Shown piece by piece: positions 33,439-41,897 of a stretch of 64,000 nt of DNA; within the stretch, counting starts at the first letter, position 1; each line of letters starts with the position of its first letter. The stretch lies in NCBI GenBank assembly GCA_964454005.1, contig CAYVQE010000012.1, forward strand, positions 1-64,000, in the 5' to 3' direction. The notes beneath the pieces were generated by a model that did not search any database, was not told the origin of the DNA, and saw nothing but the letters and a program-made list of their open reading frames with translations. Source of the stretch: CAYVQE01 sp964454005. GTDB taxonomy: Bacteria > Myxococcota > B64-G9. Made by a program: the position numbers and the translations under genes.

Positions 33439-34299
33439 ATGATCCCCAACGCGAAGATTTGCCTCTATCCCAAGGACCCGGCCGAGGCGGTGCGGGTGCT
33501 GGCCGACTGCGGCCCCCGGGCCCTGATCCTGGCCGGCGGGACCTCGGCCGCGCTGAGCCGCGATGCCCGGATCGATACGCTGGTGGACCTGACGCGCATG
33601 GGCTGTGACCGCATCGAGCGCGATGGCGACGCCTGGGTGATCGGCTGCAATGCCCGCCTGACCGCGCTGGCCCGCCACTCCGGCCTGCGAGAGGTGGCCG
33701 GCGGGGCCCTGGCTGATGCAGCGGCCGCGGTGGGCAGCCGGGCGATCCGCAACGCGGTGACCGTGGCCGGCAACCTGGTTCAGCTCTACCGCTGGTCGGA
33801 CACGCCGGTGGCCCTGCTGGCCCTCGACGCCCGAGTCGACCTGTTGGGGCCCGACGGTGCGCGCAGCCTGGGCATCGACGAGCTGCTGGCCCGGCATCCG
33901 CGCCAGGTGCTCGCCCCGGCCGAGCTGGTGCTGGCGGTGCGCATACCGGCGATCGCGGATCGGGCCGGGGCCTTTGTCAAGCTCGCCCGCACCGAGGTCG
34001 ACTACTCGGTGGTCGACGCGGCCGTGGCCCTGGACCGCGAGGACGACCGCATCGCAGCGGCCCGGGTGGTGATCGGCGGTGCCCGCGGGCGACCGTTCCG
34101 CGCCACCGGCGCCGAGCAGGTGTTGACCGGCCGGCGACCCGGCCCGGCGCGCCTGGCCGCGGCGGCGGTCGCCGCACGCGACGAGACGCGCGCCATTCCG
34201 GACGCCCGCACCTCGGTGGCCTACCGGCAGCGCATGGTCGAGGTGGTGGTGCGCCGCGCGCTGCAGCGCGCGCTGGACCGCCGGGAGGAAGGACGATGA
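33439..34299 (+). CDS. Xanthine dehydrogenase-type FAD-binding subunit
   Basis: This is a 286-residue protein. I start it at the ATG at 33439, which has AAAGGA upstream and leaves a normal family N-terminus (YPKDPAEAVRVLADCGPRALILAGGTS). The FAD (PCMH-type) domain signature LILAGGTSAALSRD and the NAVTVAGNLVQ loop are present, followed by the CO-dehydrogenase flavoprotein C-terminal domain (FVKLARTEVDYSVVDAAVAL). It passes electrons from the Fe-S subunit to NAD or another acceptor. The stop overlaps the next start by 4 bases (ATGA). Confidence 0.9.
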   Translation: MIPNAKICLYPKDPAEAVRVLADCGPRALILAGGTSAALSRDARIDTLVDLTRMGCDRIERDGDAWVIGCNARLTALARHSGLREVAGGALADAAAAVGSRAIRNAVTVAGNLVQLYRWSDTPVALLALDARVDLLGPDGARSLGIDELLARHPRQVLAPAELVLAVRIPAIADRAGAFVKLARTEVDYSVVDAAVALDREDDRIAAARVVIGGARGRPFRATGAEQVLTGRRPGPARLAAAAVAARDETRAIPDARTSVAYRQRMVEVVVRRALQRALDRREEGR

Positions 34300-34760
34300 T
34301 GGAGATTCAGGTCAAGGTCAACGGCCGCCTCGAGACCTGGCAGGAGGCCCCGGGGCGTATCCTGCTCGACGCGTTGCGCGAGCGCGGCTGCACTTCGGTC
34401 AAGCACGGCTGCGGCGAGGGCGACTGCGGTGCCTGCACGGTGCTGCTCGACGGCCAGGCGGTGCGTGCCTGCTTGCTGGTGGTCGGCCAGGTGGCCGATC
34501 GCGAGCTGACCACCGCCGAGGGGCTCGGGCGCCCGGATGCGCCGCATCCGCTGCAGCAAGCCTTCGTCGAATGCGGCGCCGTGCAGTGCGGCTTCTGTAC
34601 GCCGGGCATGTTGTTGTCGGCCAAGAGCCTGCTGGCCGAGACGCCCCGACCCACCCGCGAGCAGGTGCGCGAGGTGCTGGACGGCAACCTGTGCCGCTGC
34701 ACCGGTTACAAGAAGATCATCGAAGCGGTCGAGTTGGCCGCCGAGAGGATGAACCGATGA
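34296..34760 (+). CDS. Xanthine dehydrogenase-type [2Fe-2S] subunit
   Basis: This 154-residue protein has both iron-sulfur clusters of the molybdenum hydroxylase family: the plant-ferredoxin-type cluster (HGCGEGDCGACTVLLDG and the later VRAC Cys) and the helical cluster (QCGFCTPGM and CRCTGYKKI). It moves electrons from the molybdenum centre to FAD. It starts within the stop of the FAD subunit and its own stop overlaps the start of the molybdenum subunit, so all three subunits are tightly coupled. Confidence 0.95.
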   Translation: MMEIQVKVNGRLETWQEAPGRILLDALRERGCTSVKHGCGEGDCGACTVLLDGQAVRACLLVVGQVADRELTTAEGLGRPDAPHPLQQAFVECGAVQCGFCTPGMLLSAKSLLAETPRPTREQVREVLDGNLCRCTGYKKIIEAVELAAERMNR

Positions 34761-37087
34761 GCCCGAAGCGCGCGTTTTCGGTGGTCGGCAAGCCGCTGGC
34801 CAAGATCGATTCGCTGGCCTTGACCCAGGGGGCCAAGCTGTTCGTAGCCGATGATCTGCCGGCCGGAACCCTGGTGGCCAAGATGCTGCGCAGCCCGCAC
34901 GCCCACGCCCGCATCCGCGCCATCGACACCAGTCGGGCCGAAGCCCTGCCCGGGGTCCACGCGGTGCTGCACCACGGCAATACGCCGCGGGTGATGCGCA
35001 CAACCGCCGGCCAGGGGGCGCCCGAGCCCTCGCCCTACGACTTCACCACCTTCGACGCCAAGGTGCGCTTCGTCGGCGATCGGGTGGCCGCGGTGGCGGC
35101 CGATAGCGCGGCCGCGGCCGAGGAGGCCCTGCGGCTGATCGAGGTCGACTACGAGGTGCTCGAACCGGTGCTCGAGGTGCGCCGGGCCCGCGATTCCGGG
35201 GCGCCGGTGATCCACGACGAGCCCGACTGCAAGGCGGTCATTCCGGTGCCCTACGATCCGAAGACCAACCTGGCCTCGCATGTGGACATGGTGGTCGGTG
35301 ATCCGGCCGCGGGGTACGCCGAGGCGGACGTGGTGTTGGACCGCGAGTACGAATGCCATTACAGCCAGCACACCCCGATCGAGACCCACGTCTGTCTGGC
35401 CGAGCCGCTGGCCGACGGCCGCCTGCGGCTGACCACCTCGACCCAGGTGCCCTTCCACGCGCGGCGCATCGTGGCCCAGGCGCTGGAATGGCCGGTGTCG
35501 CGGCTGCACGTGGTCAAGCCGCGGATCGGCGGCGGCTTCGGGGCCAAGCAGGAGGTGCTGATCGAGGATGTGACCGCCCTGCTGGCGGTGCGCAGCGGCC
35601 GGCCGGTGTTGTTCGAGCTGAGCCGGGCCGAGGAGTTTCTCAGCCGCACCCGCCATCCGATGGTGGTGCGGCTGAAGACCGGCGCCAAACGCGATGGCAG
35701 CCTGACCGCGGTCGAGATGGACGTGCTGTCCAACACCGGAGCTTACGGCACCCACGCCCTGACCGTGTCGTGCAACTGCGGTTCGAAGGTACTGCCGCTG
35801 TATCGGTGGCCGAACATCGGTTTCGTGGCCGATGCGGTCTATACCAACCTGCCGGTCGGCGGCGCCTACCGCGGCTACGGGGCCACCCAGGCCTACATCG
35901 CCATGGAGATCCAGATGGATGAGCTGGCCGAGGCCCTCGGCTTCGAACCGCTGGCGTTCAGGCGGCAGAACATCATCCGCCGGGGCGAGACCTCGCCGGT
36001 GTTCAAGGCCCTCGGCGAGGGCACCGAAGGGGTCGATCAGAGCATCGACTCCATCGGTCTGGAGCGCTGCATGCGCGAAGGTGCCCGGGCCATCGACTGG
36101 AAGCGCCGGCGCGGCCGTCCCGGCCGCGGTCCGATCAAGCGCGGTCTGGGCATGTGCTCTCTGATGCAGGGCTCGTCGATTCCCGAGGTGGACATGGGGG
36201 CGGCCTCGATCAAGCTCAACGAGGACGGTTCGTTCAATCTGTTGGTCGGCGCCACCGATCTGGGCACCGGCTCGGATACGGTGCTGGCCCAGATCGCGGC
36301 CGAGACCCTGGGCGTCGAACTCGGGCGCATCCTGGTGCGTTCCTCGGACACCGATCTGACCCCGTTCGATGTCGGCGCCTACGCCTCCTCGACGACCTAT
36401 CTGAGCGGCGAGGCGGTGCGCAAGGCGGCGCGCGAGGCGGCGCGCCAGATCCGCAAGGTGGCCGCCGAGATGCTGCAGCGGTCGAGCCGGGGCCTCAAGC
36501 TGGCCGGCGGTCGGGTGGAGGCGCCCGACGGTGCCGCCGTGACGCTGGAGCGCATCGCCCTGCGCACCCTGTACGAGACGGATCAGCACCAGATCGCTGC
36601 GGTGGCCTCGCACGTGACCCACAAGAGCCCACCCCCGTTCGCCGCCCATTTCGTCGAGGTCGAGGTGGACACCGAGACGGGCCTGGTGCGGGTGGTCAAG
36701 TACGTCAGCGCCACCGACTGCGGCACCGCCATCAACCCGCAGCTGGCCGAGGGCCAGGTCGAAGGCGCGGTGCTCAACGGCATTTCCTATGCACTCTGCG
36801 AGGAGTACATGTTCGACGACAAGGGGCGGATGAAGAATCCCTCCTTGGGCCAGTACAAGATCTTTTCCACCCGCGACCTGCCGGAGCTGGTCACCATCCT
36901 GGTGCCGACCTACGAGAAGAGCGGGCCTTACGGCGCCAAGAGCGTGTCGGAGATCGGCATCAACGGCCCGGCCCCGGCCATTTCCAACGCCATCTACGAC
37001 GCGGTCGGGGTGCGCCTGCGCACCACCCCCTACACGCCGGAGCGCGTGCTGGCGGCGCTGGACGCTGCCGAGAGCGCCGAACGATGA
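34757..37087 (+). CDS. Xanthine dehydrogenase-type molybdopterin-binding subunit
   Basis: This 776-residue catalytic subunit starts at the ATG at 34757. It has the N-terminal aldehyde oxidase/xanthine dehydrogenase a/b hammerhead domain (GKPLAKIDSLALTQGAKLFVADDLPAG). The molybdopterin domain includes the conserved IGGGFGAKQE loop, GGAYRGYGATQAY, DLGTGSDTVLAQIAAE, and the region around SVSEIGINGPAPAISNAIYDAVG that holds the expected catalytic Glu. Together with the previous two genes it forms a complete three-subunit hydroxylase. Linkage to 8-oxoguanine deaminase supports a purine substrate, though related enzymes hydroxylate other heterocycles. No dedicated cofactor chaperone (XdhC/CoxF type) is seen here. 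The stop overlaps the next ATG. Confidence 0.9.
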   Translation: MSPKRAFSVVGKPLAKIDSLALTQGAKLFVADDLPAGTLVAKMLRSPHAHARIRAIDTSRAEALPGVHAVLHHGNTPRVMRTTAGQGAPEPSPYDFTTFDAKVRFVGDRVAAVAADSAAAAEEALRLIEVDYEVLEPVLEVRRARDSGAPVIHDEPDCKAVIPVPYDPKTNLASHVDMVVGDPAAGYAEADVVLDREYECHYSQHTPIETHVCLAEPLADGRLRLTTSTQVPFHARRIVAQALEWPVSRLHVVKPRIGGGFGAKQEVLIEDVTALLAVRSGRPVLFELSRAEEFLSRTRHPMVVRLKTGAKRDGSLTAVEMDVLSNTGAYGTHALTVSCNCGSKVLPLYRWPNIGFVADAVYTNLPVGGAYRGYGATQAYIAMEIQMDELAEALGFEPLAFRRQNIIRRGETSPVFKALGEGTEGVDQSIDSIGLERCMREGARAIDWKRRRGRPGRGPIKRGLGMCSLMQGSSIPEVDMGAASIKLNEDGSFNLLVGATDLGTGSDTVLAQIAAETLGVELGRILVRSSDTDLTPFDVGAYASSTTYLSGEAVRKAAREAARQIRKVAAEMLQRSSRGLKLAGGRVEAPDGAAVTLERIALRTLYETDQHQIAAVASHVTHKSPPPFAAHFVEVEVDTETGLVRVVKYVSATDCGTAINPQLAEGQVEGAVLNGISYALCEEYMFDDKGRMKNPSLGQYKIFSTRDLPELVTILVPTYEKSGPYGAKSVSEIGINGPAPAISNAIYDAVGVRLRTTPYTPERVLAALDAAESAER

Positions 37088-38778
37088 CGGCGGCGGGGCG
37101 GCGGAATCCGGCCGCGCTGGAGGCGGAGCGCTTCGACCTGGCCGTCATCGGCGGCGGCATCTCCGGCGCCTGCCTGGCCTGGGACGCCTGCCTGCGCGGT
37201 CTGCGGGTAGCCCTGGTGGAGCAGAACGACTTCGGCTCGGCCACCTCCTCGGCCACCTCCAAGCTGATCCATGGCGGTTTGCGCTACCTGAAAAATGGTG
37301 AGATCGGCCTGGTGCGCGAGTCGCTGCGCGAGCGGCGGATCCTGCAGGGCATCGCCCCGCACCTGGTCTGGCCCTTGCCTTTCCTGATTCCTACCTACCC
37401 CAAGGGCAACACCAAGTGGCTGATCCGGGCCGGTATGCTGGCCTACGATACCCTGTCGTTCGACCGCAACCGAGGCATGGATCTTGATCACCGCATGCCG
37501 CACCACCGCTGGCTCTCGCCGGCCGAGGCGCTGGCGGCCGAGCCGGCGGTGCAGCGCAAAGGGCTGACCGGCGGTGCCGTCTACTACGACGGCCAGTGCA
37601 ATCCGGACCGGCTGACTCTGGAGTTTTTGCTCGGCGCCCGGGCGCTGGGCGCGGTGTGCATCAACTACGCCCGCGTCGGCGCGGCGACCCGGCGCGCTGA
37701 CGGCGGGCTGTCGCTGGCGGTCCAGGATCGGATCGACGGCAGGGAGCGCGAGTTGGCCGCACGGATGGTGGTCAACACCGCCGGTCCCTGGGCCGATCAG
37801 GTCGATCACCTGTTCGGCACCGGTGAGGACGTGGCCCTGGTGCGCTCCAAGGGCATTCACCTGGTCACCCGGGCCCTGTGTCGCGATCACGCGCTGGTGC
37901 TCAGGACGCCGTCCGGGGCCCACCTGTTCGTGATTCCCTGGCGCGGCCACAGCTTGATCGGCACCACCGACACCCGCTACGAAGGTCCGGTGTCGGAACT
38001 CGGCGTGACCGCCGCCGACATCGAGCAGTTTCTGGCCGAGATCAACGGCGCCGTGCCCGACGCCGGGCTGGCGCCCGACGACGTGCTGTTCTGCTACGCG
38101 GGCGTGCGCCCGCTGGTCGAACAGGATACGCAGGTCTACCAGGCATCGCGCCGTTACGAGATCGTCGACCACCACCGCCGCGGTCATCGCGGCCTGCTGG
38201 CGGCGGTCGGCGGCAAGTACACCACCTCGCGCAACCTGGCCGAGAAGCTCACCGATCGGCTGCTGCTCTACCTCGACCGGCCGGCGGTGCGCTGCATGAC
38301 CGCCGAGCGCCTGTTGCCCGGCGGGATGACCGGCCGCTTCGAGGACTTCGTCCAGGCGCAGCTGCGCGAGCAGGCCGGCCGGCTGCCGCCCGAACACCTC
38401 GAACACTTGGTGCGCACCTACGGCGCCCGCTACAACCAGGTACTGGCCCTGGCCGGCGATCGGCCCGAACTCGGCGAGCCGGTGGCCGAGGACCGGCCGG
38501 AGATCCTGGCCGAGGTCGCCTTCGCAGTCGAACGCGAGCAGGCGCTGACCCTGTGCGATGTCCTGTTGCGGCGGACCGACATCGGCACCCTGGGCCATCC
38601 CGGCGGGCCCGCCGTCGACCGGCTGGCCGGTTTGATGGCGGCGCAGCTCGGCTGGGACGCCGGACGCACCGCGCGCGAGAAGGACACCTTCGCCGCGCGC
38701 GTCTGCGGAGCGCCGGAGCACCATTTCGAGCGCCAGCAGCCGGCCGGCGCGCCGGTGGGCGGCGCGAATGGCGGCTGA
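37084..38778 (+). CDS. glpD: FAD-dependent glycerol-3-phosphate dehydrogenase
   Basis: This 564-residue flavoprotein has the dinucleotide fold at the start (DLAVIGGGISGACLAWDACLRGL) and the GlpD hallmark ATSSATSKLIHGGLRYL. Also present are GGAVYYDGQCNPDRLTLEFLLGA, VNTAGPWADQVD, FVIPWRGHSLIGTTDTRYEG and the C-terminal helical domain (LVRTYGARYNQVLALA). The enzyme oxidises glycerol-3-phosphate to dihydroxyacetone phosphate and feeds the quinone pool from the membrane face. It is joined by ATGA overlap to the purine hydroxylase operon, which is an unusual neighbour. No glycerol kinase or facilitator gene is nearby, so the physiological substrate in this operon deserves caution. Confidence 0.88.
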   Translation: MTAAGRRNPAALEAERFDLAVIGGGISGACLAWDACLRGLRVALVEQNDFGSATSSATSKLIHGGLRYLKNGEIGLVRESLRERRILQGIAPHLVWPLPFLIPTYPKGNTKWLIRAGMLAYDTLSFDRNRGMDLDHRMPHHRWLSPAEALAAEPAVQRKGLTGGAVYYDGQCNPDRLTLEFLLGARALGAVCINYARVGAATRRADGGLSLAVQDRIDGRERELAARMVVNTAGPWADQVDHLFGTGEDVALVRSKGIHLVTRALCRDHALVLRTPSGAHLFVIPWRGHSLIGTTDTRYEGPVSELGVTAADIEQFLAEINGAVPDAGLAPDDVLFCYAGVRPLVEQDTQVYQASRRYEIVDHHRRGHRGLLAAVGGKYTTSRNLAEKLTDRLLLYLDRPAVRCMTAERLLPGGMTGRFEDFVQAQLREQAGRLPPEHLEHLVRTYGARYNQVLALAGDRPELGEPVAEDRPEILAEVAFAVEREQALTLCDVLLRRTDIGTLGHPGGPAVDRLAGLMAAQLGWDAGRTAREKDTFAARVCGAPEHHFERQQPAGAPVGGANGG

Positions 38779-38802
38779 CTGTCGTTTGACAGCGGCTGTC
38801 AG
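38779..38802. promoter_or_regulatory. Operator half-sites at the TetR gene promoter
   Basis: Three half-sites alternate: CTGTC (38779-38783), GACAG (38788-38792) and CTGTC (38796-38800). They form two overlapping inverted repeats, of which TGACAG-CGG-CTGTCA (38787-38801) is perfect. They cover the -35 and most of the spacer, a typical place for TetR self-repression. Confidence 0.6.
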
Positions 38803-38813
38803 TTGGGTATACT
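38786..38813 (+). promoter_or_regulatory. Near-consensus promoter giving a leaderless TetR mRNA
   Basis: TTGACA (38786-38791), 16 bases, TATACT (38808-38813). The expected transcription start is at or within a base or two of the ATG at 38820, so there is no room for a ribosome-binding site. Confidence 0.7.
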
Positions 38814-38819
38814 CGGCCC

Positions 38820-39419
38820 ATGTCTTCCCGGTCGATCTCTCTTCGTGAGCGCAAGAAGGAGCGGACCCGCGTGCTGCTGGTCGAGACGGCCAACCGGCTG
38901 TTTCTCGAGGGCGGGTTCGAGAGCGTCACCGTGGACCGCATCACCGAGGAGGCCGGCGTCTCGCAGCGGACCTTCTTCCGCTACTTCCGCAGCAAGGAAG
39001 ACGTGGTCTTCTCCAAGCATCCAAAGCGGCTCGCCCGATTCCGGCAGCTGCTGGCCGAGCAGCGCCAGCGGCGCCCGCCCGGCCGGGCGGTGCGCGCGGC
39101 GCTCGAGGCATTCGCCCTGGAGTATCAGCGGGCGCGGGAGGAGCTGTTGCACGAATGGCGGGTGGTGACCTCCTCGCCCCTGCTGATCGCCCGGGACGTG
39201 GAGCAGGATCTGGAGTTCGAGACCGCCATCGCCGAGCTGTTGACCGACGGCCAGCCGGCCGGCGACGGCGCCGCGCGCCGGGCCCGCATTCTGGCCGGGG
39301 CGGTGTTCGGCGCGGTCCGGGCGACCATGCAGGAGTGGTACAGCGACGGTTGCCGCCAGGATCTGGTGCAGCTGGGCCGCGATGGCTTCCAGCTGGTCGA
39401 CGGATTGCTCGGCGACTGA
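38820..39419 (+). CDS. TetR-family transcriptional regulator
   Basis: This 199-residue protein has the N-terminal helix-turn-helix of the family complete (LLVETANRLFLEGGFESVTVDRITEEAGVSQRTFFRYFRSKEDVVFS). A divergent all-helical ligand domain follows and does not reveal the effector. The ATG follows a -10 element by only 6 bases and has no Shine-Dalgarno, so translation is probably leaderless; no other in-frame start near the HTH is better. Its own promoter carries CTGTC/GACAG repeats that it may bind. It follows the purine/glpD operon by 41 bases and may control that operon as well as itself. Confidence 0.9.
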   Translation: MSSRSISLRERKKERTRVLLVETANRLFLEGGFESVTVDRITEEAGVSQRTFFRYFRSKEDVVFSKHPKRLARFRQLLAEQRQRRPPGRAVRAALEAFALEYQRAREELLHEWRVVTSSPLLIARDVEQDLEFETAIAELLTDGQPAGDGAARRARILAGAVFGAVRATMQEWYSDGCRQDLVQLGRDGFQLVDGLLGD

Positions 39420-39476
39420 CCGTTCGCTCCGCAGGTTCCGTTCGTTCCGGCTATGGGGTCCCGGGGGCGTTGCGTT

Positions 39477-40676
39477 TCAGACGTCCAGGTGGGCCGGAGG
39501 GACGTTGTACAGCCCCTTGATGACCTCCTCGAAGTAATCGGGCAGGTAGCGGTTCCACAGCCGGATGGGCAGCACCGACAGCCGGGTGTGGCGCGAGACG
39601 GCGAAGGCGAACATGTACTCCATCAGGTACTCGACGTTCTTGCTGAGGTGGCCCCGGTACTCCTGGCGCAGGCGCTGCTCGATGATGCGATCCTCGTGCA
39701 TGCAGCGGCCGATCTCGGACTCCAGCATCTCCTGGTAATCCGACAGGATGACCTCGATGTTGATCTGCCTCTCGCCGCTGAGCACGAACTCGGTGTACTC
39801 TTCGTGCACCCGATCGCGTTCGATGCCCCGCGACTGCATCAGAGCCAGCAGCGATTCGCTCAACGGCTGGCTCAGAATGGCTGCCTTATCGGGCCGATGG
39901 CGTACGATGATGTTGGTGGCGTTGTAGGTACCGGTGTGCGGCTCGACCTCGATCACCTCGCAGGCCGAGTCGGTGTAGAGCAGGTCCAGCACCCGCTGTT
40001 GGTCGGGTTCTTCCAGAATGACCTTGATGCCGGCCACGTCGTTGATGGCCAGCTCCTCGTCGACCGGAATCGGGCGGTGGTGCTTGAGATCCTCCTGCAT
40101 CCGCTTCTCCGCCCACAGGAACTCGGCCAGCATGTGATCCGGCTCGGAGATCAGGTTCTTGCGCTGGATGCCCAGGGCCCGGGCGCGGTCGTCGGCCAGG
40201 GCCTCGGCGTGCAGCTTGATGGCCTCGAAGATGCGATCGATGATGCGCCGGGCCGACTTCTCCGCCAGCCGCCGCACCCGTTTGAGCCGGTTGGACCCGA
40301 CGTACAAGCGGCCGCCGCCGTCGTCGGCGAAGAACAGGGTGCCGTGGAACGGGGTCTCGCGGTAGTACTGCTCGGGGTGGTCGTGGTAGTCGCGGATCAG
40401 CTGGCCGATGCGCCGGTTGCGGTAAGGCGGGTGGACGCAGATGGCGTCCTTGATCTCCGACTTGGTACGCGCGGTCTGGGTCACCAGCTGGGTGCGGTGC
40501 AGCGCGCCGAACAGCCAGAGCGAAAAACGATGCAGGCTGTGGCCGACGAAGGCGTTGTTGTAGTGCACTAGCCGCGTCAGCCGACCGGCGTCGCTGCTCA
40601 TCAAATCGTTGTACATCCAGCGGCGGATGAGATCGAAGAACTCCGCCCGGTGCAGATAGCTGTTGACGTGGATCAT
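39477..40676 (-). CDS. Uncharacterised protein with a possible degenerate RelA/SpoT-like fold
   Basis: This 399-residue soluble protein has no signal peptide. I know no name for it. Three stretches in the second half follow the order and spacing of the RelA/SpoT synthetase domain: LAINDVAGIKVI near residue 212 (compare the DxxGxRVI strand), GTYNATNIIV near 250 (compare GYxSxHxVV), and INIEVILSDYQEMLESEIG near 306 (compare the EVQIRT...AEYG element). The catalytic Arg/Lys pair and the His of GYxSxH are not found, so alarmone synthesis seems unlikely. The N-terminal 190 residues are basic, helical and unassigned. Its ATG overlaps the stop of the PDZ lipoprotein gene upstream, so the two are co-translated. 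The fold assignment is inference. Confidence 0.5.
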   Translation of the reverse strand: MIHVNSYLHRAEFFDLIRRWMYNDLMSSDAGRLTRLVHYNNAFVGHSLHRFSLWLFGALHRTQLVTQTARTKSEIKDAICVHPPYRNRRIGQLIRDYHDHPEQYYRETPFHGTLFFADDGGGRLYVGSNRLKRVRRLAEKSARRIIDRIFEAIKLHAEALADDRARALGIQRKNLISEPDHMLAEFLWAEKRMQEDLKHHRPIPVDEELAINDVAGIKVILEEPDQQRVLDLLYTDSACEVIEVEPHTGTYNATNIIVRHRPDKAAILSQPLSESLLALMQSRGIERDRVHEEYTEFVLSGERQINIEVILSDYQEMLESEIGRCMHEDRIIEQRLRQEYRGHLSKNVEYLMEYMFAFAVSRHTRLSVLPIRLWNRYLPDYFEEVIKGLYNVPPAHLDV

Positions 40677-41839
40677 GGGACGGCGGGCCCGTGCTCGAGC
40701 TGCAGGCTGCTGCGGATGGCCTCCCAGCAGCGGGCCTTTCGGTCGGGGGGCAGGGGCGGGCCCGTCAGGGGCTCCGGGGTCTGCAGCGCATCCCGTGAGC
40801 GCAACCGCAGAACTTCATCTGGAAAGCGTGTCAGCCGTTCGGCGATCTGCTCCGGGCTCCAGCCCAGCAGGGGCTCGTCGCCGATGGCGTAGAAGCGCTG
40901 CCCCGGCCGCACCCCGGCGGCCGCGGCCGGCGAATCGGCGCAGACCTGCTCGACCTCCAGCACCCCGGCCGCGGGCAGGTAGCACCAGCTCAATCCCAGG
41001 GCCAGCTCCGGGCTGTCGGCCTGGCTGCAGATCTGGGGATCGAGCACCCGGCGCTCGATTTGCTCGCCGCTGGCGGCAGCGCCGCAGCGGCAGCGGATCT
41101 GGACGAAGGTGACCTGTCGCCGGCCGCCGTGGCGCACCAGCAGGGGCAAGGGCGCATCCTGGCAGGATTCGAGCCGGGCGATGCGCTCGGCCGCCGACAG
41201 CTCCGCGACCGGTTTGCCCGCCAGCGCGACCACGAGGCCCTGCTCGGGCGCACCGGCCTGGGCCAAGGGGCCTTCGTGCAAGGCGTCGATCCGGATGCCG
41301 CCCGGCTCGAGGTGCAGCTCGGCGCCCAGCAGTTTGCCGGCGTGCTCGATGGTCTGTTCGACCTCGCCCCGCGCCCGGGTGCGCGCGCGCTCAGCCGAGC
41401 GGATGGCCGCCTCGACCTCGAAACGCTCGGCCACCGTCAGCCTATCGCCGTGCTGCTCCAGGTAAGCCTCCAGGCAGGCCTGGCGCGCGTCGCGCTCGGC
41501 GGTCGAGATGTTGAAGCAGCGATCCAGCCCGCGCCGGAGTGCATGGGAGCGGTCGGCGGCCTGGCCCACCTTGCCGCGGATCTTGGCCATGTCCGCCGGG
41601 GTCAGCTCGGCGCGCTCGCGGGCCGCCGGGTCGGACTCGAAATGGCGCAGCAGCTGTTTCCAGCAGTGTCGGGCCTGGCTGGTCTGTTGGTCTTGCTCCA
41701 GATCCAGGCAGCGGCGCACCTGGGGATCCTGGTAGAACTTGTTCTCCTCGTTCTGCTGCACGTGGCTGGCGGCGCAACCCGCCAGCGCCAGCAGGCAGGC
41801 GATCGAGGCACCGATGGTTGTCAGATGGGCTGCAAACAC
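40673..41839 (-). CDS. Lipoprotein with two PDZ-like domains
   Basis: This is a 388-residue protein. I start it at the GTG at 41839 because GGAGGA lies 5 bases upstream; an in-frame GTG four codons earlier would overlap it. The signal peptide ends in the lipobox LLALAGC. A helical Cys-containing region (about 25-155) precedes a PDZ-like domain (about 160-250, with LHEGPLAQAGAPEQGLVVALAGKPV). A second PDZ-like domain lies at about 280-360 (VCADSPAAAAGVRPGQRFYAIGDEPLLGW). Several Cys pairs suggest periplasmic disulphides. No protease domain is present, so it may be a scaffold or substrate-binding subunit. It overlaps the following gene by ATGA. Confidence 0.75.
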   Translation of the reverse strand: MFAAHLTTIGASIACLLALAGCAASHVQQNEENKFYQDPQVRRCLDLEQDQQTSQARHCWKQLLRHFESDPAARERAELTPADMAKIRGKVGQAADRSHALRRGLDRCFNISTAERDARQACLEAYLEQHGDRLTVAERFEVEAAIRSAERARTRARGEVEQTIEHAGKLLGAELHLEPGGIRIDALHEGPLAQAGAPEQGLVVALAGKPVAELSAAERIARLESCQDAPLPLLVRHGGRRQVTFVQIRCRCGAAASGEQIERRVLDPQICSQADSPELALGLSWCYLPAAGVLEVEQVCADSPAAAAGVRPGQRFYAIGDEPLLGWSPEQIAERLTRFPDEVLRLRSRDALQTPEPLTGPPLPPDRKARCWEAIRSSLQLEHGPAVP

Positions 41840-41861
41840 GCTGTCCTCCACAGGCCGAAGC

Positions 41862-41891
41862 TTGACGCTAAGCGTTGGTAGTCCCTATGCT
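41862..41891 (+). promoter_or_regulatory. Promoter of the lytic transglycosylase gene
   Basis: TTGACG (41862-41867), 18 bases, TATGCT (41886-41891). Transcription would begin at about 41898, which is the GTG start, so the mRNA is probably leaderless. ACGCT-A-AGCGT, a small palindrome, overlaps the -35. Confidence 0.5.
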
Positions 41892-41897
41892 ATCGCC

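Noticed and set aside
39477..40676. Calling the protein an active (p)ppGpp synthetase
   Set aside because: The catalytic Arg/Lys and the His of GYxSxH are not found, so only a fold similarity is proposed.
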